This document shows, piece after piece, positions 18,394-29,894 of a stretch of DNA of 64,000 nucleotides. The stretch's first letter is position 1. Each line of letters starts with the position of its first letter. The notes beneath the pieces are model-generated. The model worked only from the letters and a program-made list of their open reading frames with translations. It searched no databases and was not told the origin of the DNA. Origin of the DNA: Pseudomonas prosekii (GTDB lineage Bacteria; Pseudomonadota; Gammaproteobacteria; Pseudomonadales; Pseudomonadaceae); NCBI RefSeq assembly GCF_900105155.1, contig NZ_LT629762.1:2108001-2172000 (forward strand), written 5' to 3'. The position numbers were made by a program, and so were the translations under genes.

Positions 18394-19677
18394 TCAGATA
18401 ACGATCCGCAGGCACTGGCCTGCGTGATACAGCGAAAAACCCGCCTCGTATAAACAGCTGCGCAGGCCGACACCGGCCAATGGCTGCATCGGCGCGAAGG
18501 GAATCGGCAATGCCTGAGGATTTCCGTTACACAAATAATCGGCAAACGCCTTGCCGACCACCGTCCCGGTAGTCACGCCGCGCCCGTTGTAACCGGTGAC
18601 GGCCACCAGTCCCGGCGCCGGTTCGAACAGGCGCATCAGGTGATCCGGAGTAAACGCGATGCAACCGGTCCAGGTGCATTCCCATTCAACCGGTTTGAGG
18701 TAGGGGAAATAGTGCTGCTGGACGCGATCGGCCCAGGCCTTGAGGAACCACGCCGGTTTCTGATTGCCATTGCCGAGACTGCCGAGCAGCAACCGCCCGT
18801 CCTTGTCGCGACGAATGCTGCTGAGCACTTGGCGCGTGTCCCAGGAGCCTTGACCGCCGGGCAGAATCTGTTGCGCGGCGTCTTCGGTCAGCGGCACCGA
18901 GGCCACTTGGTAGTAATAGCCGGGGAAGAAATTGCGCCGCAGTTCGGTCCAGTCGCCTTCGGTGTAGGCGTTGGAGGCGATCACCACTTGATCGGCGAGC
19001 ACCAAGCCTTGCGCAGTTTGCACTGACCAGCGTTGGCCCTGGCGTTCGAGGCGGGTGACCGGCGAATGATCGAACATCTGCGCGCCGAGGTTTTTCGCGG
19101 CGTTGGCCAGTCCGGTGGTGTAGGCCATCGGGTTGATCGTGCCGGCACGCCGATCGAGCAGCGCGGCGGCGATTTTCCGGGTTCCGGTCGCCTGTTCGCA
19201 GGCTTGCCCGGTCAACAACTCGACCGGCGCGCCGCGGCGTTTCCATTGTTGTTCACGACTGCGCAAATCGGCTTCGCCACGGGCGTTGTGCGCCATGTGC
19301 AACGTGCCTTCGCGGCGCAACTGGCAATCGATTTTATATTTGTCGACCAGGCTGAACACCAGCGCTGGCGCGGCGCCGAGCATGCGGTTGAGTTGGCTGC
19401 CGACCGCTTCACCAAAACCGGCTTCGATCTCGTCCGGGGGAATCCACATCCCGGCATTGACCAGCCCGACGTTGCGCCCGGAACCGCCCTGCCCGGCGCG
19501 ATGCGCTTCGAGCACGCAAACGCTCTTACCCGCCTCGCGCAAATGCACCGCCGCCGACAGCCCGGTGAACCCGGCGCCGATGACACAGACATCAACCGTT
19601 ACTTCGCCCTTCAGCGCCGCGTTATCAGGCCTTTGCGGCGTCAGTTTTTCCCACAGACACTCTTCGCGTAACGGCAT
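18394..19677 (-). CDS. amaA: L-pipecolate oxidase-like FAD-dependent oxidoreductase AmaA
   Basis: This 427-residue DAO-family flavoenzyme has the dinucleotide motif VIGAGFTGLSAAVHLREAGK (GAGFTG at 34-39), LEAHRAGQGGSGRNVGLVNAG for FAD contacts, and a C-terminal GYNGRGVTTGTVVGK. Alone it would be called a gamma-glutamylputrescine oxidase-like protein. Its position beside an AmaB-type dehydrogenase and a divergent LysR regulator matches the P. putida amaA-amaB-regulator locus, where AmaA oxidises L-pipecolate to piperideine-6-carboxylate in lysine catabolism. It is read in the same direction as amaB, with a 134-bp gap holding a REPIN. Confidence 0.82.
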   Translation of the reverse strand: MPLREECLWEKLTPQRPDNAALKGEVTVDVCVIGAGFTGLSAAVHLREAGKSVCVLEAHRAGQGGSGRNVGLVNAGMWIPPDEIEAGFGEAVGSQLNRMLGAAPALVFSLVDKYKIDCQLRREGTLHMAHNARGEADLRSREQQWKRRGAPVELLTGQACEQATGTRKIAAALLDRRAGTINPMAYTTGLANAAKNLGAQMFDHSPVTRLERQGQRWSVQTAQGLVLADQVVIASNAYTEGDWTELRRNFFPGYYYQVASVPLTEDAAQQILPGGQGSWDTRQVLSSIRRDKDGRLLLGSLGNGNQKPAWFLKAWADRVQQHYFPYLKPVEWECTWTGCIAFTPDHLMRLFEPAPGLVAVTGYNGRGVTTGTVVGKAFADYLCNGNPQALPIPFAPMQPLAGVGLRSCLYEAGFSLYHAGQCLRIVI

Positions 19678-19720
19678 TGCCAGACTCCAGTCAGAAACCT
19701 AACAAACAACAAAGCAAAAG

Positions 19721-19805
19721 CTTCGCGGACAAGCCTTGCTCCTACAGTTGAGTGTCGTTCCCACGAACGTCGACAACCTGTAGGAGCGAGGCTTGCCCGC
19801 GAAGG
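19721..19805. repeat. REPIN between amaB and amaA
   Basis: Facing REP arms (CTTCGCGGACAAGCCTTGCT and TGTAGGAGCGAGGCTTGCCC) lie about 35 bp apart in the amaB-amaA spacer, so it could modulate the relative level of the two messages. Confidence 0.85.
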
Positions 19806-19811
19806 GGCCTA

Positions 19812-21302
19812 TCAGTCGAACGTAATCCCCTGCGCCAACGGCAATTCCAGCGAGTAGTTCACGGTATTGGTCTGGCGCCGCATGTACCCGCGCCATGCAT
19901 CCGAACCCGACTCGCGACCGCCGCCGGTTTCTTTCTCGCCGCCGAACGCGCCGCCGATTTCCGCGCCGCTCGGGCCGATGTTGACGTTGGCGATGCCGCA
20001 GTCGCTGCCGACGTCGGACATGAATTGCTCGGCTTCGCGCACATCAGTGGTGAAGATGCACGACGACAAACCCTGCGGCACCGCGTTGTTCAGGCGCAGC
20101 GCTTCGGCGAAATCGCTGTAGCCGACCACGTAGAGAATCGGCGCGAAGGTTTCGTTGCAGACCACGTCGCTCTGCTCCGGCATTTCAACAATCGCCGGCG
20201 ACACGTAGTAGGCATTGGGGAATTGATCCTGCAACTGACGCTCGCCGCCAAACACCCGGCCGCCTTCGCTCAAGGCCTGCTCCAACGCTTCCTGCATGTT
20301 TTCGAAACTGTTTTTGTCGATCAGCGGGCCGATCAGATTGCCTTCCAGCGGGTTGCCGATGCGCACTTTGGAATAGGCGGCTTTCAGGCGAGTGACGATT
20401 TCTTCCTTCACCGATTCGTGGGCAATCAAGCGACGCAAGGTGGTGCAACGCTGGCCGGCAGTGCCGACGGCGCTGAACAGGATCGCGCGCACGGCCATGT
20501 CGAGATCGGCGCTTGGGCCGAGGATCATCGCGTTGTTGCCACCGAGCTCAAGAATGCTGCGGGCAAAACGCGCGGCGATTTTCGGCGCCACTTCGCGGCC
20601 CATGCGCGTGCTGCCGGTGGCGCTGATCAGCGCGACACGCGGGTCATCGACCAGTGCTTCGCCGGCATCGCGGCCACCGATCACAACCTGGCTCAGGTGC
20701 GGCGGCGCATCGCTGAAGTTTTTCAGCACACGATCGAACAGTGCCTGGCAGGCCAGTGCGGTCAGCGGGGTTTTTTCCGACGGTTTCCAGATCACCGGGT
20801 TGCCGCAGACCAGCGCCAGCGTGGTGTTCCAGGCCCAAACCGCAACCGGGAAGTTGAACGCGCTGATCACGCCGACGATGCCCAGCGGGTGCCAGGTTTC
20901 GCGCATGTGGTGGCCCGGGCGCTCGGACGCAATGGTCAAACCGTACAACTGGCGGGACAGGCCGACGGCGAAGTCGCAGATGTCGATCATTTCCTGCACT
21001 TCACCCAAACCTTCCTGAGTGATCTTGCCCGCCTCCCAGGACACCAGCTCACCGAGATCGGCTTTATATTCACGCAGGATGTCGCCGAGTTGCCGCACCA
21101 GTTCGCCACGGCGCGGCGCCGGGACCTTGCGCCACAACTCGAACGCATGATCTGCACGACTGATGTGCTGCTCGACTTCGGCGGCGCCCTCCCAGTTCAC
21201 AGCAGCGATCTGGCTGCCATCGATCGGCGAATGCACCGGCACTTTGCCGTTCTGGTACAGGGCCGGGTTCACACCAAGACGATCAAGCAATGCGGCAACC
21301 AT
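19812..21302 (-). CDS. amaB: Piperideine-6-carboxylate (aminoadipate semialdehyde) dehydrogenase AmaB
   Basis: This 496-residue NAD(P)-dependent aldehyde dehydrogenase has the catalytic Cys286 in GTAGQRCTTLRR, the general-base Glu252 in LELGGNN and the oxyanion Asn150 in ISAFNFP. The ending SGSDAWRGYMRRQTNTVNYS is characteristic of the ALDH7/antiquitin group, which oxidises alpha-aminoadipate semialdehyde / piperideine-6-carboxylate to 2-aminoadipate. With AmaA it would turn L-pipecolate into 2-aminoadipate. The start MVAALLDRLGV has a GAGGAG site upstream. The gene is divergent from the LysR gene, with a 185-bp shared control region. Confidence 0.88.
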   Translation of the reverse strand: MVAALLDRLGVNPALYQNGKVPVHSPIDGSQIAAVNWEGAAEVEQHISRADHAFELWRKVPAPRRGELVRQLGDILREYKADLGELVSWEAGKITQEGLGEVQEMIDICDFAVGLSRQLYGLTIASERPGHHMRETWHPLGIVGVISAFNFPVAVWAWNTTLALVCGNPVIWKPSEKTPLTALACQALFDRVLKNFSDAPPHLSQVVIGGRDAGEALVDDPRVALISATGSTRMGREVAPKIAARFARSILELGGNNAMILGPSADLDMAVRAILFSAVGTAGQRCTTLRRLIAHESVKEEIVTRLKAAYSKVRIGNPLEGNLIGPLIDKNSFENMQEALEQALSEGGRVFGGERQLQDQFPNAYYVSPAIVEMPEQSDVVCNETFAPILYVVGYSDFAEALRLNNAVPQGLSSCIFTTDVREAEQFMSDVGSDCGIANVNIGPSGAEIGGAFGGEKETGGGRESGSDAWRGYMRRQTNTVNYSLELPLAQGITFD

Positions 21303-21487
21303 GGGTCACTCCTCAAGCGAAAAACGGAAATCGTGCAGCCGCACATTCACGACTGATCAGGCCTGTAGTTGTAGCGCCGTCGAGACGAGCCAACAAACGA
21401 CCATTAAGCGAGATATCATTCCGTTTATTCATGCTTCGCCTCAGTCGGTAACAGAAAAGCATAGAGCAACAAGAAAAAGGACCAGCC

Positions 21488-22399
21488 ATGCTGAATAAAC
21501 GCTACTTGCCGTCGATCACCGCGCTGCAGTGTTTCGAGGCCGTGACCCGACATCTGAGCTTCACCCGCGCCGCCGAAGAGCTGAACCTGACCCAAAGCGC
21601 CGTCAGCAAACAAGTCGCGCAACTCGAAGAACTGCTCCAGCACCTGCTGTTCCGCCGCGTGCGCCGACGCTTGCAAATGACCCCGGCCGGCGATTTGTAC
21701 CTGGTCGAGGTACGAAAAATCCTCACGCAAGTGGAGATGTCCACGCATTACCTGCGTTCCTACGGCGGCGACACTGAAGTCCTGCGCGTCTCAACGCCAC
21801 CGACCTTCGGCGCACGGTGGCTGGTCCCACGCCTGAAAGGCTGGCGCCTGCGTCATCCGTCGATTCATCTGGATCTGTGCAGCGAGCAAGAGGCCGACGA
21901 TTTGCTCCAAGGGCGCAGCGATCTGGCGTTCTACTTCGGCCAAGGCTCGCGGCCCGGCACCGAATGCCTGAAGCTGTTCAGCGAAGAACTGGTGCCGGTC
22001 TGCGCCCCCGGCAGCCTGCCGGACACGCCGTTTACCGACCCGACGCAACTGACCGATCTGGTCCTGCTGCAAAACGCCTCGCGGCCGCAAGCCTGGCACG
22101 ACTGGTTCGACACTCAGGGCTACCACACCGAACACAGCTACCACGGCCCGCGCTTCGAAACCTTCTATATGTGCATCCGCGCCGCCCAAGTCGGCTGCGG
22201 CGTCGCGCTGCTGCCACGGTTCCTGGTGGAAGAAGAACTGGCCGACGGCAAACTGGTGATCCCGTGGAAACACGCAATGCCCAGCAGCGACGCGTATTAC
22301 CTGGCGTACCCCGAACATTCAGCCGAAGTGCCCAAGGTCCGGGATTTCGTGAAATGGATGCTGGAGCAGATTGATAGTCCGGATATGGCGCAACATTGA
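21488..22399 (+). CDS. LysR-family regulator, probable regulator of amaAB
   Basis: This 303-residue LysR regulator of the GcvA-like branch has an N-terminal winged helix (SITALQCFEAVTRHLSFTRAAEELNLTQSAVSKQVAQLEE, about residues 8-48) and a substrate-binding-like effector domain from about 90 onward. It is divergent from amaB, the usual layout for a LysR regulator and its target, and a LysR gene holds the same place in the P. putida ama locus. The effector is probably a lysine/pipecolate pathway intermediate (inference). AAGAAAAAGGA precedes the ATG. Confidence 0.85.
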   Translation: MLNKRYLPSITALQCFEAVTRHLSFTRAAEELNLTQSAVSKQVAQLEELLQHLLFRRVRRRLQMTPAGDLYLVEVRKILTQVEMSTHYLRSYGGDTEVLRVSTPPTFGARWLVPRLKGWRLRHPSIHLDLCSEQEADDLLQGRSDLAFYFGQGSRPGTECLKLFSEELVPVCAPGSLPDTPFTDPTQLTDLVLLQNASRPQAWHDWFDTQGYHTEHSYHGPRFETFYMCIRAAQVGCGVALLPRFLVEEELADGKLVIPWKHAMPSSDAYYLAYPEHSAEVPKVRDFVKWMLEQIDSPDMAQH

Positions 22400-22414
22400 G
22401 CCCACATCCGATCC

Positions 22415-22509
22415 TGTGGCGAGGGGGCTTGCCCCCGTTGGGTCGCGCAGCGGCCCTTAACATCGACGATTGCCGCGCCGCCGAACGGGAACAAGCCCCC
22501 TCGCCACAC
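22415..22509. repeat. Palindromic repeat, GTGGCGAGGGGGCTTGCCCC family
   Basis: TGTGGCGAGGGGGCTTGCCC and its inverse ACAAGCCCCCTCGCCACA face each other about 55 bp apart. This is a second REP family in the window; other copies are at 29738-29874 and 57845-57968. Confidence 0.8.
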
Positions 22510-22647
22510 AAGCTCGCCCCCACGGGAATCAGTGCTGTCTAAAAAATCGCTGGCAATCCCCACCACTGATATGCGCCACTAGCCCCCATTCATTGAAACA
22601 GCTGAAACGTCGCGAGCACCGGCCGCGGCCAGCGTGGAGACTTCCTT

Positions 22648-23883
22648 ATGAGCGAGAGCGTGTTTGGCGATCGCATCGTGCAAAACCTGCTCGACACCGA
22701 CTTCTACAAACTGACGATGATGCAGGCGGTGCTGCACAACTACCCTAACGTCGAAGTCGAATGGGAGTTTCGTTGCCGCAACAGCGAGGATTTGCGCCCT
22801 TATCTGGCGGAGATTCGTTATCAGTTCGAGCGTTTGGCCGAGCTGAGCCTGAGCGCCGACCAGTTGAGTTTCCTCGAACGCATCAGCTTCATGAAGCCGG
22901 ATTTCCTGCGTTTTCTCGGCTTGTTTCGCTTCAACCTGCGCTACGTCTACACCGGCATCGAGGACGGCGAGTTGTTTATCCGTCTGCGCGGGCCGTGGCT
23001 GCATGTGATTTTGTTCGAAGTGCCGATGCTGGCGATTGTCAGCGAAGTGCGGAACCGCTATCGCTACCGGGAAATCATTCTGGAGCAGGCGCGCGAGCAG
23101 CTTTATCGCAAGTTCGACTGGTTGACCGCCAACGCCAGCAGCGACGAATTGTCCGAATTGCAGGTAGCCGATTTCGGCACTCGACGTCGGTTTTCTTACC
23201 GCGTGCAGGAAGAAGTGGTGAACGTGCTTAAACACGATTTCCCCGGCCGCTTCGTCGGCACCAGCAACGTGCATCTTTCCCGCGAACTCGACATGAAACC
23301 GCTGGGCACCATGGCCCACGAATGGATCATGGCGCATCAGCAACTCGGTCCACGGTTGATCGACAGCCAGATTGCTGCGCTGGATTGCTGGGTTCGCGAA
23401 TATCGCGGGTTGTTGGGCATCGCCCTCACCGATTGCATTACCACCGACGCTTTCCTCGGCGATTTCGACCTGTATTTCGCCAAGCTTTTCGACGGCTTGC
23501 GCCATGATTCCGGGGACCCGGTGCTCTGGGCCGAGAAGTCGATCGCGCACTACCACAAGCTCGGCATCGACCCGATGAGCAAGACGCTGGTGTTCTCCGA
23601 CAGCCTGTCGCTGCCCAAGTCGCTGGAAATATTCCGCGCGTTGCGGGGTCGGATCAATGTCAGTTTCGGCATCGGCACTAACCTGACCTGCGATATTCCC
23701 GGGGTTGAACCGATGAGCATCGTGCTTAAAATGACCGCCTGCAACGGCCAGCCGGTGGCGAAGATTTCCGATGAGCCGGGCAAGACGCACTGCAAAGACC
23801 CGAATTTCGTCGCCTATTTGCGACACGTGTTTAAAGTACCTGCCTCCATTTCCAGCCCATCTGGTATCCCCAGCAAGGAGTGA
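22648..23883 (+). CDS. pncB: Nicotinate phosphoribosyltransferase
   Basis: The 411-residue enzyme makes nicotinate mononucleotide from nicotinate and PRPP in the NAD salvage (Preiss-Handler) pathway. The N-terminal [31 protein letters not shown] and the later [12 protein letters not shown] and [14 protein letters not shown] are family signatures, the former containing the regulatory His region. The last 18 residues run slightly past the usual end. It lies 4 bp before nadE, so the pair forms a two-gene NAD operon. CTTCCTT rather than a clear GGAG precedes the ATG. Confidence 0.93.
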   Translation: MSESVFGDRIVQNLLDTDFYKLTMMQAVLHNYPNVEVEWEFRCRNSEDLRPYLAEIRYQFERLAELSLSADQLSFLERISFMKPDFLRFLGLFRFNLRYVYTGIEDGELFIRLRGPWLHVILFEVPMLAIVSEVRNRYRYREIILEQAREQLYRKFDWLTANASSDELSELQVADFGTRRRFSYRVQEEVVNVLKHDFPGRFVGTSNVHLSRELDMKPLGTMAHEWIMAHQQLGPRLIDSQIAALDCWVREYRGLLGIALTDCITTDAFLGDFDLYFAKLFDGLRHDSGDPVLWAEKSIAHYHKLGIDPMSKTLVFSDSLSLPKSLEIFRALRGRINVSFGIGTNLTCDIPGVEPMSIVLKMTACNGQPVAKISDEPGKTHCKDPNFVAYLRHVFKVPASISSPSGIPSKE

Positions 23884-23887
23884 ATTC

Positions 23888-24715
23888 ATGCAAGCCGTAC
23901 AGCGTGAGATTGCTGAGCAGCTCAAGGTTCAGCCGCCGTTCGCCGATCAAGCGGCGCTCGAGGCGGAAGTCGCCCGACGCATTACGTTTATCCAGGATTG
24001 CCTGGTCAATTCCGGGCTCAAGGCGCTGGTGCTGGGCATCAGCGGCGGCGTTGATTCGCTGACGGCGGCGCTGTTGGCCCAACGCGCAATGCGCGAATTG
24101 CGCGTCAGTAGCGGCGACGACAACTACAAGTTCATCGCCGTGCGCCTGCCGTACGAAACGCAATTCGACGAGAACGACGCCCAGGCTGCGGTGGATTTCA
24201 TCGCCCCCGACGAGCGCCACACGGTGAACATCGGCCCGGCGGTCAAAGCCCTCGCGGCCGAAGTCGCCGCGTTCGAAGGCCAGCATGCGGTGTCGGTGGA
24301 CTTCGTGTTGGGCAACACCAAGGCGCGGATGCGCATGGTCGCGCAATACACCATCGCCGGCGCCGCTCAAGGCCTGGTGATCGGCACTGACCACGCGGCG
24401 GAGGCGGTGATGGGTTTCTTCACCAAGTTCGGTGATGGCGCCTGCGACTTGGCGCCGTTGAGCGGTCTGGTGAAAAATCAGGTCCGCGCGATTGCCCGCA
24501 GCTTTGGCGCGCCGGAATCGCTGGTGGAAAAAGTGCCGACGGCTGACCTTGAAGACCTGTCGCCGGGCAAACCGGACGAGGCGTCGCATGGCGTGACGTA
24601 TGCCGAGATTGATGCGTTCCTGCATGGCAAGCCAGTGCGGGAAGAAGCGTTCGAGATTATTTGCGCTACGTACAGGAAGACGCATCACAAGCGGGTTATG
24701 CCGTTCGCCCCGTGA
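23888..24715 (+). CDS. nadE: NH3-dependent NAD+ synthetase
   Basis: This 275-residue ammonia-dependent NAD synthetase has the ATP-pyrophosphatase P-loop SGGVDS (52-57). [28 protein letters not shown] and [17 protein letters not shown] are the conserved substrate loops. There is no glutaminase domain, so free ammonia is the donor. It converts nicotinate adenine dinucleotide to NAD. The ATG at 23888 follows pncB by 4 bp with an AAGGAG ribosome site inside the pncB tail, so the two are translationally coupled. Confidence 0.95.
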   Translation: MQAVQREIAEQLKVQPPFADQAALEAEVARRITFIQDCLVNSGLKALVLGISGGVDSLTAALLAQRAMRELRVSSGDDNYKFIAVRLPYETQFDENDAQAAVDFIAPDERHTVNIGPAVKALAAEVAAFEGQHAVSVDFVLGNTKARMRMVAQYTIAGAAQGLVIGTDHAAEAVMGFFTKFGDGACDLAPLSGLVKNQVRAIARSFGAPESLVEKVPTADLEDLSPGKPDEASHGVTYAEIDAFLHGKPVREEAFEIICATYRKTHHKRVMPFAP

Positions 24716-24762
24716 TTGCGCCGGTGCAAGTCCCGGTATAAGTGCCGGCGTAGGTGCCGACG

Positions 24763-24855
24763 CCATCGCGAGCAAGCTCGCTCCCAGATTGGTCCTGTGG
24801 ACGACACAAAACCCTGTGGGAGCGAGGCTTGCCCGCGAAGAACGATGACGCGGTC
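24763..24855. repeat. REPIN
   Basis: Facing REP arms (CATCGCGAGCAAGCTCGCTC and TGTGGGAGCGAGGCTTGCCC) lie between nadE and the convergent azurin gene. The tail AACGATGACGCGGTC is the same one carried by the tandem repeats at 29-359. Confidence 0.85.
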
Positions 24856-24868
24856 AACCGCCAGGCAC

Positions 24869-24899
24869 AAAAAAAGCGTCCCACGTGGACGCTTTTTTT
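24869..24899 (-). terminator. Terminator of the azurin gene (bidirectional)
   Basis: AAAAAAAGCGTCC and GGACGCTTTTTTT form a stem with a 5-nt loop, with T-runs on both strands, 15 bp beyond the azurin stop. It can also stop the convergent pncB-nadE transcript. Confidence 0.85.
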
Positions 24900-24914
24900 A
24901 TACGCGCGATTCGA

Positions 24915-25361
24915 TTACTTCAGGGTAACCGTGCCTTTCATCATCGAGATGTGGCCTGGGAACGAGCAGAAGAAACCGTATTTTTCCGCCGCGTCGAGTT
25001 TCGACACATCGAAGGTTACCGAGTCAGTTTCCTTGGCGCCGATGATCTTGGTGTGAGCGATGATGCGCGCATCACCTTCTTTCAGATAGTTCTTGTCGAT
25101 GCCGGCAGCCAGGCCGTCAGTGGCGATCGGCTGCATGTCGGCTTCTTTGCTCAACACGAAGTTATGGCCCATGACGTTCTTCGGCAAGTTGCCGGAGTGG
25201 GTCAGTTCAACGGTAAAGGTTTTGCAGCTCTTGTCGATTTCAATGGCCTTGGTGTTGAAGGTCATCTGGTCTGTGGAGTCGATGGTGGTCTTGCATTCGG
25301 CAGCCATCAATTGGCTGCTGGCCAGCGTCAACAGGGATACCGCAACGAGTTTGGCAAACAT
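24915..25361 (-). CDS. azu: Azurin (periplasmic blue copper protein)
   Basis: The 148-residue precursor has a 20-residue signal peptide ([20 protein letters not shown]) and a 128-residue mature protein beginning [13 protein letters not shown]. In mature numbering the copper ligands are all present: Gly45-His46, Cys112, His117 and Met121, with the disulfide Cys3-Cys26. Azurin carries electrons in the periplasm, for example to peroxidases or denitrification enzymes. The start at 25361 has GGAG upstream; an in-frame upstream extension is not a leader. The palindrome TTGTATACAA at 25451-25460 and AT-rich DNA mark the promoter side. Confidence 0.97.
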   Translation of the reverse strand: MFAKLVAVSLLTLASSQLMAAECKTTIDSTDQMTFNTKAIEIDKSCKTFTVELTHSGNLPKNVMGHNFVLSKEADMQPIATDGLAAGIDKNYLKEGDARIIAHTKIIGAKETDSVTFDVSKLDAAEKYGFFCSFPGHISMMKGTVTLK

Positions 25362-25555
25362 GGTGAATCTCCAAGGCAGGGTTAACGAAATCGGGAATGG
25401 ACAGAAGACTGCCTGAAATCTTCGCAAGTTCCTATGACTTGAGTCAAAAATTGTATACAACTTTGCGGCTATGACACTCATCGACACAATCTAACAGCCA
25501 GGTCTCTGCTGCGCCCCTATCCTCGGGTCGTCATCACCTATACGGAGCGCCTGTC

Positions 25556-25645
25556 ATGTTATTCAACAGTCTGTTATGCAGTTTGCTCGCCGCTTATGCC
25601 TGCGGCGCCAGTGGCACCTACGAGACGATTCAACGCGAGGTTTAA
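25556..25645 (+). CDS. Possible 29-residue hydrophobic small protein
   Basis: An ATG with GGAG 8 bp upstream opens a 29-codon frame, MLFNSLLCSLLAAYACGASG followed by TYETIQREV and TAA. The first 15 residues are hydrophobic with two Cys, and the tail is charged. It lies alone between the azurin and LOG genes. It could be a small membrane protein or a lipoprotein-like peptide. No family is recognised, and nothing but the ribosome site and composition supports it. Confidence 0.35.
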   Translation: MLFNSLLCSLLAAYACGASGTYETIQREV

Positions 25646-25704
25646 GCCTTGGAGCGACGCGCCAGTGCCTTTACTCTGTGCCGATCCCGAGCATGGAGTA
25701 AGGC

Positions 25705-26292
25705 ATGTCTATAGCGTCCGTTTGTGTATTTTGCGGTGCCAGCACCGGCACCAACCCGGCTTATCGTGAAGCGGCGATCGCCCTCGGGCGCACGTTGGCC
25801 GAGCGCAAGTTGACCCTGGTCTATGGCGGCGGCGCCGTCGGGCTGATGGGGATTGTCGCCGATGCGGCACTGGCGGCCGGCGGCGAGGTGATCGGGATCA
25901 TCCCGCAAAGCCTCAAGGACAAGGAAATCGGTCACAGCGGCCTGACGCGCCTGGAAGTGGTCGACGGCATGCATGCGCGCAAGGCGCGAATGGCCGAACT
26001 CAGCGACGCGTTTATCGCGCTGCCCGGCGGCCTCGGCACGCTCGAAGAGCTGTTCGAAGTGTGGACCTGGGGACAACTCGGTTACCACGGCAAACCGCTC
26101 GGCTTGCTCGAAGTGAACGGTTTCTACGGCCAATTGACCGCTTTTCTTGATCATATCGTCGGCGAAGGCTTCGTTCGCGAACCACACCGTGACATGCTGC
26201 AAGTGAGCGAATCGCCGCAGATTCTGCTCGACGCGCTGGATGCCTGGCAGCCGACAGTGGTGCCAAAGTGGGTCGAGCAAAAACCCAGCTAA
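25705..26292 (+). CDS. LOG family protein (nucleoside 5'-monophosphate phosphoribohydrolase)
   Basis: The 195-residue Rossmann protein has the LOG signature PGGLGTLEE (107-115) and the preceding [10 protein letters not shown] (about 88-97). It also carries the N-terminal [14 protein letters not shown] and [11 protein letters not shown] of the TIGR00730/lysine-decarboxylase-like family. Characterised members cleave cytokinin riboside 5'-monophosphates or AMP-like nucleotides to base plus ribose 5-phosphate; they do not decarboxylate lysine. Its place beside azurin is conserved in Pseudomonas. Confidence 0.88.
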   Translation: MSIASVCVFCGASTGTNPAYREAAIALGRTLAERKLTLVYGGGAVGLMGIVADAALAAGGEVIGIIPQSLKDKEIGHSGLTRLEVVDGMHARKARMAELSDAFIALPGGLGTLEELFEVWTWGQLGYHGKPLGLLEVNGFYGQLTAFLDHIVGEGFVREPHRDMLQVSESPQILLDALDAWQPTVVPKWVEQKPS

Positions 26293-26360
26293 CGGCTCGG
26301 CCCCGATACAGGGCAGAATATGCGCCGCTCAACCTCACCTTCGACCCCAGAGGATCGCCC

Positions 26361-26552
26361 ATGGCTAAACCTAATTATTCCTTCGCCAAACGTCAGAGAG
26401 ACTTGGCCAAGGAGCAGAAGAAAGAGGAAAAGCTTCAGCGCAAGAAAGCTACAGCTGAAGAAGAAGCAGCAGCACTGAACCCGGATGCAGAAGGTGAAGT
26501 GGCCGCAGAAGACGCTGTTGATGCACCGAAAGATCAGGCGCCCGACGCCTGA
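26361..26552 (+). CDS. Small charged protein of unknown function
   Basis: This 63-residue protein starts MAKPNYSFAKRQRDLAKEQK, a Lys/Arg/Glu-rich helical segment probably forming a coiled coil or nucleic-acid-binding helix to about residue 35. An acidic, Ala-rich tail follows (AEGEVAAEDAVDAPKDQAPD). It lies 68 bp after the LOG gene, with AGAGGA upstream. Similar short proteins with a MAKPNYSFAKRQ start are widespread in Pseudomonas, but I know no function. Confidence 0.75.
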   Translation: MAKPNYSFAKRQRDLAKEQKKEEKLQRKKATAEEEAAALNPDAEGEVAAEDAVDAPKDQAPDA

Positions 26553-26625
26553 GACCCTCCGAGCCCGATGATCTGATCAGGCTCACCGGATCTGTGTCCA
26601 GGGTCAGCAGCGTTGCTGCTGACCC

Positions 26626-27003
26626 TCACAGGCCCAACGCTTTGTTTATCGAATCGCGATAACCCGTGGGCAGGTTGGCCGGCAATTGCGCCGGATCGAA
26701 CAGCCCGATCTCCTTGTGTTCATGACTGATCGTCGGCACAAATACGCCCAGCAACTGGCAGCGGTAGGTCGAGATAAACACGTGTTTGCCAGGGATCACC
26801 TCGAACAGATACGAATCCAGCGGTTCTCCTACCCTCACCTCGACGTCCAGCTCTTCGGCGATTTCACGTGCCAGGCAATCCGTGGCGCTTTCGCCCAGTT
26901 CGATCCGCCCACCTGGCAGTTCCCATTCGTCGCGCTCGTTGAGCATCAAAACGATAAGGCCTTCCGGGGACTGCAGGACACCTTTGATTGAAACCGGGAA
27001 CAT
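26626..27003 (-). CDS. Nudix hydrolase
   Basis: This 125-residue protein has the Nudix box GGRIELGESATDCLAREIAEELDV (about residues 31-54). The metal-binding REIAEE core is intact, and the usual Gly after EE-x is replaced by Asp. It probably hydrolyses a nucleoside diphosphate derivative in the cytoplasm. The C-terminal EHKEIGLFDPAQLP resembles members acting on ADP-sugar-like or oxidised nucleotide substrates, but the substrate cannot be assigned. It is convergent with the small charged protein gene. Confidence 0.85.
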   Translation of the reverse strand: MFPVSIKGVLQSPEGLIVLMLNERDEWELPGGRIELGESATDCLAREIAEELDVEVRVGEPLDSYLFEVIPGKHVFISTYRCQLLGVFVPTISHEHKEIGLFDPAQLPANLPTGYRDSINKALGL

Positions 27004-27056
27004 GGGGTTTCCTTTCGATTGGGATTAGGGGCCAAGGGTGGTTTGGATGATAGATC

Positions 27057-27087
27057 GCTTTCGCGGGCAAGCCTCGCTCCTACAGGG
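27057..27087. repeat. Single REP element
   Basis: One unpaired REP (CTTTCGCGGGCAAGCCTCGC ending in CTACAGG) lies upstream of the Nudix gene. It is one of the few unpaired copies in the window. Confidence 0.75.
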
Positions 27088-27252
27088 GGCGGTGCAGGTG
27101 ATGGGGAATTGGACTACGTGGGCGGGAAATGTTTCTGTCAGCGGCAGACGGGGCTGAGGCCGCGCTCAGGCCGATTTAGCGTTTGGCGCGCAAGCTGACC
27201 AGCGTAGAGCGCTCGCCGCCGCTGTGGCGCGAATCAACCCATCGCACAATGC

Positions 27253-27280
27253 AAAACGCCAACCCGAAGGTTGGCGTTTT
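27253..27280. terminator. Terminator downstream of ygiQ
   Basis: AAAACGCCAACC and GGTTGGCGTTTT form a perfect 12-bp stem with a CGAA tetraloop and T-runs on both strands. It lies 19 bp beyond the ygiQ stop, so it ends that leftward transcript and can also stop rightward readthrough. Confidence 0.85.
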
Positions 27281-27298
27281 GTTGTCAGCGCTCAGCGT

Positions 27299-29605
<2,307 letters not shown>

Positions 29606-29737
29606 GTCGATAACCGGTGTTGGTTTTCATTGAATTTCGCGGGCGCGGAATATAGCACAAAAAATAACCAATTCCGACGGTAATGGTCGGAAATGTCGGA
29701 GGCTCTTTGCCTGAAGCCCCAGAGGCAGAGCATAACC

Positions 29738-29874
29738 CCTGTGGCGAGGGGGCTTGCCCGCGTTCGGCTGCGAAGCAGTCGTAAAATCAGCGAATGGGAA
29801 TATGCCTGAAAAAATGCGATTACAGGTTTTGGGGCTGCTGCGCAGCCCAACGGGGGCAAGCCCCCTCGCCACAA
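29738..29874. repeat. Palindromic repeat, GTGGCGAGGGGGCTTGCC family
   Basis: CTGTGGCGAGGGGGCTTGCC and the inverse GGCAAGCCCCCTCGCCACA flank a shorter inner pair (CGGCTGCGAAGCAG and CTGCTGCGCAGCC). It fills most of the 289-bp gap between ygiQ and dnaB. Confidence 0.8.
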
Positions 29875-29894
29875 AAGCTTATTCCGACAGGTTG

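Noticed and set aside
18394..19677. Gamma-glutamylputrescine oxidase (PuuB) as the name for this flavoenzyme
   Set aside because: The fold is shared, but the adjacent AmaB-type dehydrogenase and divergent LysR gene point to pipecolate oxidase; no putrescine genes are nearby.
27170..27245. Short leftward frame ending SRHSGGERSTLVSLRAKR beside the ygiQ terminator
   Set aside because: Only about 23 codons from a GTG with no ribosome site; could be chance or part of an RNA, and there is not enough support to call it.
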